Origin: Gambelia wislizenii
Taxonomy: Eukaryota > Chordata > Lepidosauria > Squamata > Crotaphytidae
Reading direction: 5' to 3'
Length of the DNA stretch: 64,000 bases
Assembly: GCA_030847615.1 (NCBI GenBank)
Contig: JAUMIR010000001.1
Span: 377,500,687 to 377,564,686 of the forward strand
This document shows positions 12,930-25,025 of the stretch, piece by piece. A program made the position numbers and the translations under genes. The notes under the pieces are model-generated. The model ran no database searches and was not told where the DNA came from. It was given only the letters and a program-made list of their open reading frames with translations. Numbering within the stretch: the stretch's first letter is position 1; each line of letters starts with the position of its first letter.

Positions 12930-13900
12930 TAATGTTTTTAATTAATAGCTAATATTTTCTTCCAGCAAAAGCACTCTTATTACAGGGTGGTTTTTTTCAT
13001 GCAGGATTTTAAGAGGCAAGATGGGATAGTCCGTATAGGTCCACAAAGAGCAAGCATACCATTTTCATTAAACAAAATATCTATGATACATTAATGGTAT
13101 TATGTACACATGCAAAAATGTAGGATAACTACAAACTATATCTTTATAGTATGCCTAAACCCATAATCTCAAGTTTTTTGTTTTAACCTTTACATCTATA
13201 CCTTTCATTTGTCTTTAATCTCTGTAGTTTATTTTCTGAGTGTGAAGAATTATTGCTCTCTTACCATGGTAACTTATCAGTAGTTCTTGAATAGTCTGTT
13301 ATGCTTTTTGTTGTCTTGTTTTTCTTTAAGATAATTATATCCTCTATATTTTGTTTGTTTGTTCTAGTTTTAAGTGTGAACTATTAAGAAAAGTAAATTT
13401 CCCTTTAAGAACAACAAAATTCTGTAACCATTGGTTGGATGTATGAGCTACCAAGGGTCTGGCTATCTAGGGCAAATCAAGCTATACTTCGAGTTTCTTG
13501 CCAATATTTCTTTATTGAACATGGTCAAGGGAATGGGGTCCTGCTTGCTGTTCAGACTGCATGGGACCTTCAGAGACTGCAAATGCCCATCCTTCTTCTG
13601 GCTGTAATTTAATTCAGTATATGGTTTATTGAACTGGTCACCAGGAGCCCTAAGGAACAAATATACATAGTGTTCTTTGTGGACCAGCACAGAACAGAGC
13701 ATCTTGTGGACATGAGAATTTTTCCTTTCAGGACCTCTACATTTTCTTTTAAGCCTTTTGTGTAACTTCTTATGAACTTCTGGGTTCTGTTTCATCCATT
13801 GTTTGTTATGTTAGTCTCCCCTTTCACACTCCTGGTTAGTTTCTCATCCCCCCCCCCATGAGTTTTCAGAGATACAGGACCACCACTAAAAAGGCTCAGT
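12930..13900. other. intronic DNA without recognised gene
   Basis: AT-rich. A 110-codon minus-strand frame at 13463-13795 shows no recognisable domain and was not called. Confidence 0.4.
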
Positions 13901-13901
13901 T

Positions 13902-14815
13902 AACTTGGATGATGGAATAGAGGTTATGCTTATCAAATTTGCAGATGACACCAAATTAGGAGGCGTAGCTAATACCCCAGAGGACAGATAGAGATTTCAA
14001 AATGACCATAACAGATTAGAAAGCTCTGCCAAAACTAACAAAATGAATTTCAACAGGGAGAAATGTAAAGTACTGTACTACCCTTAGGCTGCAAAAATGA
14101 AATGTACGGATGGGGCTCACCTGGCTAGATAACAGTGCATGCAGAAGGGATCTAGGAGTCTTAATGGGCCACAAGCTGAACGTGAGTCAGCAGTGTGATG
14201 TGGCAGTCAGAAAAGACAATGCGATTCTAGCCTGCATCTATAGTAGTATCTAGATCGAGGGAAGTAATAGTACCACTCCTTCCTGCTTTGGTCAAATTTC
14301 ACCTGGAATACTATGTCCAGTTTTGGGCACTGCAATTCAAGAAGGATATTGACAAGCTGGTGTGTGTCCAGATTAGGGTTACCAAAATGGTTAAAGATCT
14401 GGAAACCTAGCCCTATGAGAAATGGTTTAGAGAGTTGGACATGTTTAGCCCAGAGAAGATAAGGTTAACAGGTGGCATGATAGCCATGTTTAAATATTTG
14501 AAGGGATGTTATATTGAAGATGGAGCAAGCTTGTTTTCTGCTGCTCCAGAGACTAGGACATGGAGCAGTGGACTCAAACTACAGGAAAAGAGATTCCAGC
14601 TAAACATTAGGCTAAACATTAGGAAGAACTTCCTGATGGTAAGAACTGTTTGGCAGTGGAATGTGCTGCCTTAGAGTGTGATGGAGTCTCTATCTTTGGA
14701 GGTTTTTAAACAGGCTGGATGGCCATCTGTCAGGCATAATTTGATTGTGTTTTTGTATGGCAGGGGGTTGGACTGGATGGCCCTTGTGGTCTCTTCCAAC
14801 TCTATGATTCTAACG
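13902..14815 (+). mobile_element. CR1 LINE, 5'-truncated, degraded
   Basis: Starts within the reverse transcriptase domain: conceptual translation around 13902-13970 gives DDGIE, then the FADDTKLGG active-site motif, with TAG and other stops following. It continues through C-terminal CR1 sequence (FKYLKGCYIEDGASLFSAAP at about 14486-14545) to the 3' end with a TCTATGATTCTA motif at about 14800-14813. Broken by frameshifts and stops. The segment at 14242-14278 is duplicated exactly at 15647-15683. Confidence 0.92.
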
Positions 14816-15550
14816 TAATATATCTTCTCAATGGGCCAGAGATGATTGTGGTGGATTGTAAAGTCAAGGTAGGTCTGTCAACCAAGCTGTAACTTCCCTA
14901 GTATTCTAATTTTGTGCCCTTCTGTGTGTTTTGGCCAAGTGGAATGGTCATTTCTGTGGGGTTTTTTTAAAAAATACTTTGCACTGCACCACCTGACAGT
15001 GTGGTAAAATGTATTCTGCCATTGGTGAGGGGGTCTTCAGCTGAATTTTTTTTTTTTTTGTGGGTGGGAGAGGATGTGCCACAGTTTTTGACAAGTCAGT
15101 GGGGTTTCAAGAAGGCCTGAGAATTTCCATGGATTGCCCAGAGGGCTGCATGTGGCCCATAGGATGTAGTTCTCACTTCTGCTCTAGGGGAGGACTTTTC
15201 TCTCCACCTTCTCAGATATAAAAGTCTGCTCTTCAAAAGTTAAGATGAGGAATTTAGACAGTGTATATCTGTTTACAATAGCCTGTGACTGATACAAACC
15301 CATAATTATGGGTGACTTAATTAGATGCCAAAGCTACTTAAACATTGGAGGTTCTGTTTATTGGAAAGTGTGCTGTTGCTTCTGGGTAAAGCAACAAACC
15401 TTCTGTTGGTTTCCTTTTTTCACATTGCTTCCCTAGATCTTCAAAGAATTGGGAAGCATGCAAGCCATATATGTTCATTTAAAATATAAAGCAGTGAAAT
15501 TAATAAGATATTACAAAAATGTAATACAGTTCTTTTGGGGTGATGATGTG
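14816..15550. other. intronic DNA, possible old repeat
   Basis: No coding exon. The part ending near 15190 resembles the stretch around 7500-7770 in mentioning the same TGTGGCCCAT type of motif, which may be an old DNA-transposon relic. No boundaries could be set. Confidence 0.35.
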
Positions 15551-15555
15551 TCTGT

Positions 15556-15835
15556 ACAGTATATGCCTTCAAGTTGCCTGTCAGTTTATGGCAGCCTCAT
15601 TAATTTCATAGGGTTTTCTTAGGAAAGGGATATTCAGAGGTGATTCAGTAGTATCTAGATCGAGGGAAGTAATAGTACCACTCTATTCTACAATATAGCC
15701 TACAACACCTGATGTTGGCCATTTCCCATCCAGTTACTAACCTGCTTAGCTTCCAAGATCAGTCAGAATCTGGTGCCTTTAGGGTATTTCCAAGATCAGT
15801 CAGAATCTGGTGCCTTTAGGGTATTCGTACTTCCG
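15556..15835 (-). mobile_element. 5S-Sauria-type SINE with internal insertion
   Basis: The plus strand shows the reverse complement of a 5S-rRNA-derived head near 15724-15775 (TCCCATCC, CTGCTTAGCTTCCAAGATC), joined to a body and Bov-B-like tail near 15560-15630. Two later changes are visible. A 37-bp segment identical to the CR1 at 14242-14278 replaces part of the body at 15647-15683. A 37-bp unit of the head is tandemly duplicated at 15751-15824. Confidence 0.85.
15751..15824. repeat. 37-bp tandem duplication
   Basis: Two adjacent copies of a 37-bp unit starting TTCCAAGATCAGTCAG, at 15751 and 15788, essentially identical. It lies in the 5S-derived head of the SINE. Confidence 0.95.
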
Positions 15836-16002
15836 TTTAAAGATTGGGAGCTATACGGCTGTTTATTCACATGACAAAGGAAAGAGGTTAGGGGAATGTG
15901 CTAAGACCATTATTAGAGGCAGAACATTCAACTATGGCTTTAAATTGAGAGGAGGGCAGATCCTTTATTAGGACTACATGACATGTATATATTTTTAGGA
16001 GC

Positions 16003-16233
16003 CATCATCATGTACTGGTTTGAGTGTTGGACTAGAAATGGGAGACCGGGGTTTGAATCCCCTTTAAGCCATGAATCCCCACTGAGTGACTGTGGACAAG
16101 TCACACTCTTTCAGCTTCAGAAGAAGGCAGTGGAAAACACTGTGTGAACAAATCTTGCCAAGAAATCCCATTATAGGTTTGTCTTAGGATTTCTATGTGT
16201 GAGAAATGTATTTAAGGCACAGAACAACACAAC
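16003..16233 (+). mobile_element. Sauria-type tRNA SINE
   Basis: Plus-strand tRNA-like head with TTTGAGTGTTGGACTAGAAA and a B-box-like GGTTTGAATCC near 16051, the conserved GACAAGTCACACTCTTTCAG body, then a Bov-B-like tail ending near ACAACACAAC. Confidence 0.85.
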
Positions 16234-16579
16234 AGATATTTTGTCTTTTACTCAGAAGCATCATTTTCCTAGAAGACTAAGCAGTACAACATGGGACACA
16301 TTAACTGTCTTGAATTGCAGGATTTTTTTGTTTTGTTTTTTTAATTTTTTAAGATATTTGTGAACTAAAAAAAATTGCAGTTTTTTACTGTTACAGGTGG
16401 AGCATATTATTTTGAAGTTAGAACAGCCTTTATACTACTTAGGATCTCTGTCTGATTTGCAAGGCTTCTCTTCCTTCCTCCTCAGCATCCAGCTTCATGG
16501 CCTCTCCCATTCACCCTGGTCCTCCATCTTGGGTGAGGTTTTTGGGTAGGCTACAGCTGCTGGAGTTAGGCCTTCCTAA

Positions 16580-16668
16580 ATAACCTAAAGGTGCCAAATC
16601 CTCTCTGATATTAGAAGCTCAGCAGGGCCAGCCCTTGTTGATAATTGGATGGGAATCCGCCTTTTCTC
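16580..16668 (+). mobile_element. 5S-derived SINE head fragment
   Basis: About 80 bp resembles a 5S rRNA gene body: AGAAGCTCAGCAGGGCCAGC and TTGGATGGGAATCCGCC. The sequence diverges after it, so the SINE body and tail are missing. Not a functional 5S gene. Confidence 0.65.
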
Positions 16669-17255
16669 CCAGTAAGGGGACTGCAGTGTTACTTTTTGTT
16701 GTAGTGAGGGTGTAATGATTTTCACTTTGCAAATACTGCAGTGACTGTTAACTCCATAACCCCTGTGTAACAAATAATATTTGCTAGTTACTTTGTTTCT
16801 TGCTTTTGGGGACCTAAAATGCGTTCCCAGAACGTTTTGAGGGGACTTAAAACCATTGTAGGCAATTTTCTTACCCTTTTAGGTGGCTTTTTTTTAAAGG
16901 AACAAAAAAGTAAATGAAAAGTACAACAAGCAATATAAGAAACTCCATTACTACCACCACACCCCTTTGATGAGTTACTAGGAGGGGTGAAAGGGATTGT
17001 AATGGATCACACTCTGAATCACTTTATAAGGTAACTTTCTAAGTTCTGAATATATATATGTATATATAAAGTACGAAAGCATTTCAGGGTCACTTAGTTT
17101 TCAGGAACAGCTTAGTTTTGGCTGAACTTTTAGGAGTCATGGGTACGTGCTGGTGCTTTCTAAATGTTAAACACATCAGTGATCTAGTAAAAAGAGACTA
17201 TGTATTATGCAAGGCTGGATTCAGTCTGCATATGTAGGACATTTGGTTTAATATT
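16669..17255. other. intronic DNA without recognised gene
   Basis: No recognised exon or repeat; a short alternating AT tract lies near 17050-17070. Confidence 0.45.
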
Positions 17256-17257
17256 AC

Positions 17258-17491
17258 AGTTGTTCCTTCACATTTGCTGGGGTTTGGTTCCAGGACCCCT
17301 TGTGAATACCCAAATCCATGAATACTCAATTCCCATTATATGCAATGGCATAGCAAAATGGTGTCTCTTATATAAGATGGCAAAACCAAGGTTTGCTTTT
17401 TGGATTATTATTTTTTTAAGAATATTTTCAAGCCATGAATACTTAAACCTGTGAATGCCAAATCCATGAATGTGGAGGGACAACTATATTA
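17258..17491. mobile_element. Tigger/pogo-like MITE
   Basis: Ends are inverted (CAGTTGTTCCTTCACAT at the left, GTGGAGGGACAACT at the right) beside TA dinucleotides, as expected of TA-targeting Tc1/mariner-pogo elements. The interior has no transposase frame. Close relatives are at 32.86 kb and 54.82 kb. Confidence 0.85.
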
Positions 17492-17769
17492 GATGTCTAG
17501 CTAACAGCAGGTATAGAGCAACCATACAGGTTGTCTCTTGAGTCTGGAAATCTTCTTTTCCAGGTTGCTAAAATACCTTGCAGTGATGTGGGATTTATGG
17601 ATTATTATTTTTTTTGCTGACTTAACATTGATGAAGATCTCATCTAGTAAAATTACGTTTAGAAAAAAAAATGTTTTTATGTGTTTTAATATATTTGAAA
17701 ATATGTATTGTAATAGCCAAAATTTCCACTATGCAAAAGTAGTTGGGGGTATAACTGGGATAAAATTTA

Positions 17770-17996
17770 TTTTATTGTTGTTGCACACATTCAAGTCTTT
17801 GCTGACTTATGGTGACCCTGTCACAGGGTTTTCTTGACAAAATTTATTCAGAGGAGGTTTGCCATTGACTTCATGTGAGGCTGAGAAAGTGTGACTTGCT
17901 CAGGTCACCCAGTGTGTTTCTATGGCTGAGCAGGGATTTGAATCCTGTTATCTGGGAGTCCTAATGTAACAGTCAAACAATTATGTCACATTGACT
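17770..17996 (-). mobile_element. Sauria-type tRNA SINE
   Basis: Reverse-complement arrangement of tail (TTGTTGTTGCACACATTCAA), body (GAAAGTGTGACTTGCTC) and tRNA-like head (GGGATTTGAATCCTG). Diverged. Confidence 0.82.
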
Positions 17997-18325
17997 CTCA
18001 GAGTGCACTAATGTGTCTTAAATTTAAAAACAAATAGAATCAGTTGGCGAGTTGAATAAATTACCGTTAAGTGTTGACTTAGCATTTAGCACTTGATTCA
18101 GTGGGTCAGCTTCGATTGGGACTGTCAATTGCATTTAGATTATGTAAAAACCCAAAAATAAGTTCAGTACCTTTGACAGCTCTTTTATGGTTTGGGCTAG
18201 TATTATAAGCAGATTCACCATGCCACTAAAATGAAAACCAACAGCTGCCGTTCATCCCCAAAAGTATCATCTGAAATCCCCTCCTCCCAAAAAACTGTGA
18301 ATTTAGATTATAGATTTGATGAATA

Positions 18326-18562
18326 CAGTAGGACCCTGTATCCACTGATTCAATTATCCACAGGATACAAAACAGCACACCTACCATAGAATCTTCCTAG
18401 AAAATGTGTCCTCTCTAGCCATTTTATAGGTCTTCCAAAGCAACTCTATGGTATTTTAAACCAGAAGTCCCATTATTTTCAATGGTTTTGGCTATTATCC
18501 ACGTTTTTCAGTATCCACACCCCCTGGAACCAATCCCCAGTGGATACGGTGGTCCTACTGTA
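18326..18562. mobile_element. Tigger-like MITE, second subfamily
   Basis: Left end TACAGTAGGACCCTGTATCC and right end GGATACGGTGGTCCTACTG form inverted repeats beside TA. No coding capacity. Related ends are seen at 24.99, 49.0 and 60.46 kb. Confidence 0.8.
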
Positions 18563-19399
18563 CTGTATTCATTCCAGTTCCCCAATTTAACTTCACTAGT
18601 ATTCATGCATTGTGTTATTAATCAGTTTTTTAAACTGATGCATTTCTAAGTGGGCATCTTTTCACAGAAAACAGAATAGTGAAAAAATGTTTTGAAATAT
18701 TTTCCATTGAAAAGCTACCCCACATTTACTTGACCCTTTTGGCCACAGATCTGTTACGTATAGTGTAAAGAGTATTCTTCATTCGGTCATTACATTTATA
18801 GATGACACACAGAATCATTCACAGTACTGATTCCATAGTCTCAAGAAGCCCTTGGGACTGTGTGCAGTTTGCTTCCTTTTTCATTACTACTTTTAATCTA
18901 ATTCAGTGGGGAGCCTTTCTCTCATTGCATTAACTGAGCCAGATTAGCAAGGCTGAGATGAAAGGAAATATGTACTTTATGTTTCAAACCTTGCATTTTG
19001 TGTGACCATGGCAGATGATGTTTGAAATGGCCAAACAATAAAAAGTAGCATGATAGTCTTGCTCTAGGGTTGTTAACAGGGCATGAAATAACATCTGGCT
19101 AACGGACATTGGAGGTCTGATTCTCCACTGTAGCGGTTGATTGAAATGTTCCTTTCCCAGGTTTGGCAGTTCATGCGGCATTCATGTCACACTGTCCCTC
19201 AGGAAACAGATCAAGCAATTGTGAAGTGATTCTGCTGAATGAAGACTGCAAAGCTAGCACTGAATAATTCCACCTTTCATTCATGATACAGGCCTGTGGT
19301 TTTCAAGCTTTCAAATGAAAACCTAAAAATGGTTCAGTGGTTTTGGGAAGAACATAAACAAGGCTTATCCCTGCAGAAGCTTAGGTAATTAGGACCAAA
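18563..19399. other. intronic DNA without recognised gene
   Basis: No recognised exon or intact repeat. Confidence 0.45.
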
Positions 19400-19900
19400 A
19401 AAGGAAGATCCCCATTTGGGATGGGGAGCCAAGGCACCCAGCTGCCTGCTCTCCTGGGGCTTAGCTCCGTTTGGGGTGGGGAGCCAAGCCCCAGCAGAGC
19501 AGGGAGTTTGGGTTAAAGCACCAAACTTCCTGCTCTGCTGAGTGTTGACTCCATTTGGGGTGCTTTTGGAGGGGTGCGTGGGGGTGGGAGGGCCAGTGGT
19601 GAGGGTACCCATGCCCCGCCGCCACTGCTTTTGGAAGGGCACGTGGGGGTGGGGGGGCAGCGGCGAGGGTGCTTATGCCCCACCGCCGCTTTTGGAGGGG
19701 CACGAGGGGTTGGGATGGCCAACGGCGAGGGTGCCCATGCCCCGCTGCTGCTTTTGGAGGCGTGCCTGGGGGTGGGAGGGCTGGCGGTGAGGCTGCCCAA
19801 GCCCTGCCACTGCTTTTAGAGGAGCGCCATGTTATTTGCATTTTTTTCAAATTCGCGGTGGTGCTCCGCCACTAATCCCCACGAATTTGAAGGGAGGACT
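19400..19900. repeat. GC-rich island with minisatellite
   Basis: Sharp rise in G content compared with the AT-rich flanks. Two related units rich in TTTGGGGTGGGGAGCC precede the minisatellite at 19563-19830. Overlapping open frames in this block on both strands are a by-product of the composition and periodicity. Directly next to it begins the CR1 fragment at about 19905. Confidence 0.75.
19563..19830. repeat. minisatellite, unit about 62 bp
   Basis: A CTTTTGGAGG-type unit start recurs at 19563, 19628, 19689, 19751 and 19813, giving periods of 65, 61, 62 and 62 bp and about four full copies. Each unit carries GGGGGTGGG then a GCCC-rich end. Confidence 0.92.
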
Positions 19901-19904
19901 GTAC

Positions 19905-20214
19905 TGCCATTAAGCCAGGTGTCACCCATCCATCTGTGCTTTTCATTTTTACTGCCCAAGTGTAGTAAAAATTTCTCCCTGTTGAAATTCATTTTGTTAG
20001 TTTTGGCTCAGCTTTCTAATCTATTCAGGTCATTTTGGATTTTGATCCTGTCCTCTGGGATGTTTGCTACACCTTCTGATTTGGTGTCATATGCAGATTT
20101 GATAAGCATACCCTCTATTCTCTCATCCAAGTCATTGATAAAGATGTTGAATAGCACTGGGCCCAGGACAGAACTCTGTGGCACCCCACTAGTCGCTCTC
20201 TCCAGGATATTTAT
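19905..20214 (-). mobile_element. CR1 LINE fragment (RT region)
   Basis: The reverse complement corresponds to the CR1 reverse transcriptase around the SGVPQGSVLGP and FADDTK motifs. The plus strand shows CACTGGGCCCAGGACAGAAC and TTTGATAAGCAT at the homologous places to the CR1 at 58.1 kb. It stops where a minus-strand SINE begins at about 20214. Confidence 0.9.
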
Positions 20215-20456
20215 TTATTTATTTATTTATACACTGCTCTCCAGCCACAAGGCTATCAGAGTGGCTTACAAATTGTTGTCAGCAACAGCAATTTACACAT
20301 CTACACTGCATTAAGCAGTTTCCAATATGTGTTAGCTAATTGCCCCCACAAGCTGGGTACTCAGTTTACCAACCTACGAAAGGATGGAAGGCTGAGTGAA
20401 CCTTGGAGCCCTCTGGAATCGAACTCGCAACATGGTAACTTGCAGTACTGGCATTT
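20214..20456 (-). mobile_element. tRNA-derived SINE (6.26-kb family)
   Basis: Plus strand begins with TTTATTTATTTAT tail, then the body ending in the reverse complement of the B-box region (GGAATCGAACTCGCAAC). The extreme head is missing or replaced. It lies directly against the CR1 fragment and so was probably inserted into it. Confidence 0.85.
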
Positions 20457-20590
20457 AATATACATGAGCTTTCAAGTTGCCTGTTGATTTATGATGACCC
20501 CATGAATTTCATAGGGTTTTCTTAGGCAAGGCATACTCAGAGATGGTTTGCCAATTCCCTCCTGTGAAATGTGGCCTATTGTAGGGAATA
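20457..20590 (-). mobile_element. 5S-Sauria-type SINE, tail part
   Basis: Matches the tail and body of the SINE at 15.56 kb (TTTCAAGTTGCCTGTTGATT, CATAGGGTTTTCTTAGGCAA). The 5S-derived head is absent. Confidence 0.75.
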
Positions 20591-21855
20591 AATTGTAAAA
20601 GAAAGTTTAATTCCTAATGCAGAAATCCCGATTTGCTGCATCAGTTCCTAACTCTACCTCTTGCCAAAAGTCAAGTACTTCTCCATTTAAAATACACATA
20701 AAATAATAGATATATTTGGGATTTTAAAAAGTATGCTCCAGTACATGACAGTAAAAACCCTACCAAAAATTCTGAAGATGTTTATAATATTTCCTTTGGA
20801 TGAACATCTTAGCCTAACTTCTTCATTCCCATTCAAGTTGTACTCTCCTTCACAATTTGGCCATATTAATAGAAATGAATATTATTTCTGATACGGTTGT
20901 GATGTTTATTCCCATAAGGCATTATAACCAGTTTAATTCTGTGTTCCCATTTTGCAATGTATACAGTTGCATTTGGGAGATCAAAAATGTGGAGCAGTAT
21001 CATGTGTGATCATACTGCAATTTGAAGTTCTTCCATTAAATTCCAGCGATATTGAGTTTTGTGCTTAAGAGTGAAAGACAGAAAACGTGCAGTTGTATCA
21101 TTTTAATTTTAGCCATTAAGTTTTTGTCAAAATGCTGTCTAGTTTGAGAATAGCAAGGCTTTATGCCCTTTAATGTCTTTGGCTTGATACTCCAAATGGT
21201 CATGCTCATCAGACACAGGAATAACAAGACAGAAAGTCTGCAACTCTTGCTATGCCTTGGTCATCGTTTATTTATCAAAGGTCAAGGGCAAAGTAATGCA
21301 CTGGATCATGTTTATATATCTTCTGTCACCATGCTCCACATGAGTGATTGTCAGGCATGTGTTTGGTGGTGTCATACTCTAGTTAGACAGCTTGTAGAAG
21401 ACTTTTTTTGGTGCGGGTTTCAATTCTGTCAGCCCACAATATTTAGCTGTTTTAAGGTCCAAAAGAAGATCATAGAAAGTGCACAGACCTATTAACTGCA
21501 CTACAAATAATGGCAACATTAATTATGTTTCTAGAAAAATCTACAACAGAAGTTAAGATACTTAGGATCATGAGATTTTCGGAAATGTTATGTGTGGCCA
21601 GCTATAAATTGTGACTATTTTATTTATGAGCTTGGATGACTGTAATTTAGCAGAACAATGTTTTACTGAGCAACTTGCTAAGGGAGGATGGGTCCACTTT
21701 TGGACAACATTGTCCCTTTCCTATTTTGAAAATGTCCAGACCTCTATCATTCATAAGGACAAATATTCTATTACAGATAAGATTTTTGAATTGGATTTCT
21801 CTGAAATATGCTCGCCAGCCAACAGCAAATGTTCTCTCCATGGTACAGCCTTATA
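20591..21855. other. intronic DNA without supported gene
   Basis: AT-rich. Open frames at 21163-21495 and 21611-21856 lack recognisable domains. The second runs into the LINE fragment that follows, so it may belong to old LINE sequence, but this is not shown. Confidence 0.4.
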
Positions 21856-21859
21856 AATA

Positions 21860-22372
21860 TGTGATGAATGTTGCTGTCCTTGAGCAAGCAGGGATCACCA
21901 GCATTGAAGCCATGATATTGAGAACACAGCTGTGCTGGGCAGGGCACGTTTCTAGGATGGAGGACCATTGCCTCCCAAAAATAGTACTCTATGGTGAACT
22001 CGCCACGGGTCAGCGTAAGAAGGGCGCTCCAAAAAAGCGATTCAAGGACTCCCTGAAACAACCTCTCAGGCTTGGCCAAATGGATCACCAACATTGGTCC
22101 GCCCTGGCCTAACATCAGGAGGCAGGGAGACACACTATCCACAATGCTGCAGCCTTATTTGAGAACTCACGCCGAACACGCTTGAAGAGAAACAACGACA
22201 CAGAAAGAATCACAACCCAGAAACATCACCCAGGGAGACCTTCTGCTTTGCTTTCTGCAACCGGACTTGTTTATCTCGGATTGGCCTTTTTAGTCATCAG
22301 TGCACTTGCAGAAAGCGCGGGATGAGTCCTTCCTGAATCTTTGTTTGTGAAGAAAAGCCAGAGAGAGAGATA
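21860..22372 (+). mobile_element. LINE fragment, 8.4-kb family
   Basis: Same C-terminal ORF2 segment as at 8.4 kb: from YVMNVAVLEQAG to the zinc finger, ending in a GAGAGAGA tail near 22360-22370. Intact reading up to about 22110, then a stop (TAA within GCCTAACATC near 22110) and frame changes. Confidence 0.9.
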
Positions 22373-22374
22373 AA

Positions 22375-23060
22375 GGGATCCCTTACACACAGTGTCATTG
22401 TATTTATTTCTATGGGGAGGTGGAAGCCATAGTACATTATCTTTTACACTGCCCACTGTATAAGGACCCCAGGAACCATTTCCTGGGAGACCTTTTGAAA
22501 GCAAGGGCAAGTTGGACTCTGCTTGATAATATTTGTGATCTGTTGGCATACCACTCCAAATCTATTATACTTAAGGTGGCCACCTTCGCAGTAGCAGCCC
22601 AAAAGATATGCTGCAAATTTCTAAAAACAGCAAAGGGGACCAGTAGTTGTAGCCTTATTGTTGCCCCAGCATTTAAATTGATGTTATTCCTGTATTTTCC
22701 TTGTATTTTGTAGATACTTTTCTGGTGTGTTTTTTAAATATTATGTAATGGACATTGTGCCACAGACAAATAAACTTGATGATGACTATTTTATGCAGGC
22801 AGTCTTTTGGCTTGTAATTTATGTGACAGAATAGGTTCTTAATGGGGTTGTGTTTTAATCTTTTTTTTTAACTGTGTCATACTTGTGTTTTGTATTGTTT
22901 TAATCTTCTGTTTTTAACTGAACTGCCATTTAATTGTTTTTTAACTTTTGTCTAAATAATTTTTATACTGTACTCTGCTTTTTTAAATGTTTATAAGGCC
23001 TCCTTGTATCTTGTACAAGAAGAAAGGTGGGATGTAAATTAAACAAATAAATAAATAATA
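22375..23060 (+). mobile_element. second LINE C-terminal/3' end (unassigned)
   Basis: A frame at 22420-22713 has HYLLHCPLYKDPRNHFLGDL, the pattern of the C-terminal zinc-knuckle of several LINE ORF2 proteins. It is followed by AT-rich 3' untranslated sequence ending GGGATGTAAATTAAACAAAT plus AAAT units at about 23050. This suggests a LINE 3' end different from the one just upstream. Confidence 0.55.
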
Positions 23061-24902
23061 GACCTTTAAATTTATATTGTATGGTAGTAGTAACCAAGAA
23101 CTTCAAATGGCATGCTTTTTGTAGTATTCTTATCATGTTTCCCCTCCATTACAGCTTTAGTAGAGAATTATGGAAAAGTTTTGCAAGTCAGCCATGCCAT
23201 TAAAGAACCTCCAAATTTCATTTTCTAGCATACCCATGGCCTGCAGCTACAAAAGAAGCTGCTAACTGCATTCTTGAATATTCCAATGTGAAGGGAATTT
23301 AAAGAGACTTCTAGAGTTGGCTGAATTATTCATTGCCAATTTAGCCCTTTGTTCTGTAAATGGGGTATTTGAACCAACTCTTGATTTCTCCAGTGGCATT
23401 TGTTATTCATATTTGCTGACCAAGTAGTGTGAAATATTCTGGTCTATGGTTATTCAGAAAACTCCTTACTCAGACCATTCCAAGTATGTGATGGTTGCTA
23501 AAATCACCTCATATTGTTTCTGGTCTGTGAATGGATGGAAGGCTAGTGATTTTATAAAGAGCTTGGCAAATAATCAGCAATGATGTTGTTAAAATGAACA
23601 ACAGAAGAACAAATAATAAGAAATTTTTGGACTGCAGACCCACATCCAATTATATGCTTGCAAATCCTGTGAAAATCTGCACAGTATATGTACTCACATC
23701 TTGGTACAGAATAACAGCCCAGATGAGGCTTTTTAAATGTTCTGAGTTATATTTTTAGAAAGCAAAGCAAATAAATTAGCACATAACAGCAAAATAAAAG
23801 ATAAAAAATTGAATTGAAAATAATAGTTTTTGCAAGTGGTTGAAAACAAGCCCATGTGATCTTATCTAGTAATTTCCTATAGGAATCTGAATGTACTCCT
23901 TAAGTTTAGCTGCTAGCAAGATGTGTTAATTTCAGTGACAGCAGCACATCAGTCCTCACATTACCTTGGAAGGAATTCATAAACTGGTTTACCACATCTT
24001 TTGCAATGAATGGAACAGCCCACACATGCATAATTACCATATGTTCATCAGTATGGGTGCAGTCCTCTCAGTGGAAGAATGATGTTTGGAAAAATATTGC
24101 AGTGAAATCTGTCACTGATGTCATGTAAATCTGTAGTTCTCAGAAAAGTTACCTTTTCAGACCTTAGAGCTGTGATGTTTTGGTATTAAAATATGTTGGA
24201 AAACATGCAATTGGGCTTCAAAAATAAATGTGGGTTAATCAGGTACATAGGCATATTGTTAATGTACTGTATATTGTAAAATATAGCTTTGGTCATGTTG
24301 TAGTCTGAAATGTTTCCTACTGAACAACATGTTTTGCTAATGGTCTTATTTTTAACAAATAGGTTTACATTCTTTTGCTGTAAGAATAGCATTTCAGATT
24401 TTTGCCTTCTGTGGACAGATACATTTTTAAATTTGTGAATTGCACTGGGGTGAGCTTGCCCTGGAAAGCAACTGTACAAATATTTAAAATAAAATAAATA
24501 AATAGCCTGCCATTTTTATTCAATAGAGCATTTGTTGAATATACTGAAATATACATGTATCAAGTTATTTATATTAAAATATTTAAGCCAGAGATTTTTG
24601 TCTAAAAATATATGCCACAGAAGTTTAAAAATAATCATAAAGTAAAATCGACATTTATCTTAAAAATTTCTGAATCACCCTTCATGCAGATGGATTTAAA
24701 ACGACAAAGACCAAAATAAACAATGCAGTAGCCTAACTCCCCCATCTGCCAAGAGTCAGGAGATCAACAGTAAAATAATGAGGGGAACAAATAATCACTA
24801 CTGAAGGTCTGTCAGACCACGATGATATCCCCATTACTCTCAAAGTTAACGGAGTGAAGCAATATACTTGCTGAGTTTTACTTGGGAAACTTTGGTGAGT
24901 AC
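23061..24902. other. intronic DNA without recognised gene
   Basis: AT-rich, no recognised exon. A short AAAT tract lies at 24480-24505. Minus-strand frames near 24186-24556 have no motif support. Confidence 0.45.
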
Positions 24903-25025
24903 CACCATCCTAGACAACAAAACATAGTCATGTTAGTCTGGATCAGCATGCAAAAGGATCTTGTAGCACCTTTGTAGTGTGATATACAGTAGCACCTCCA
25001 TATCCACAGGGGATAGTTTCCGGGT

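Noticed and set aside
16580..16668. Possible 5S rRNA gene
   Set aside because: Only part of a 5S body is present and it is diverged; it matches the head of the 5S-type SINEs in this window.
19461..19850. Overlapping frames resembling Pro-rich proteins
   Set aside because: They are translations of a 62-bp minisatellite in different frames.
21163..21495. 110-codon open frame as a host gene
   Set aside because: No recognised motif and it lies beside LINE fragments; insufficient evidence either way.
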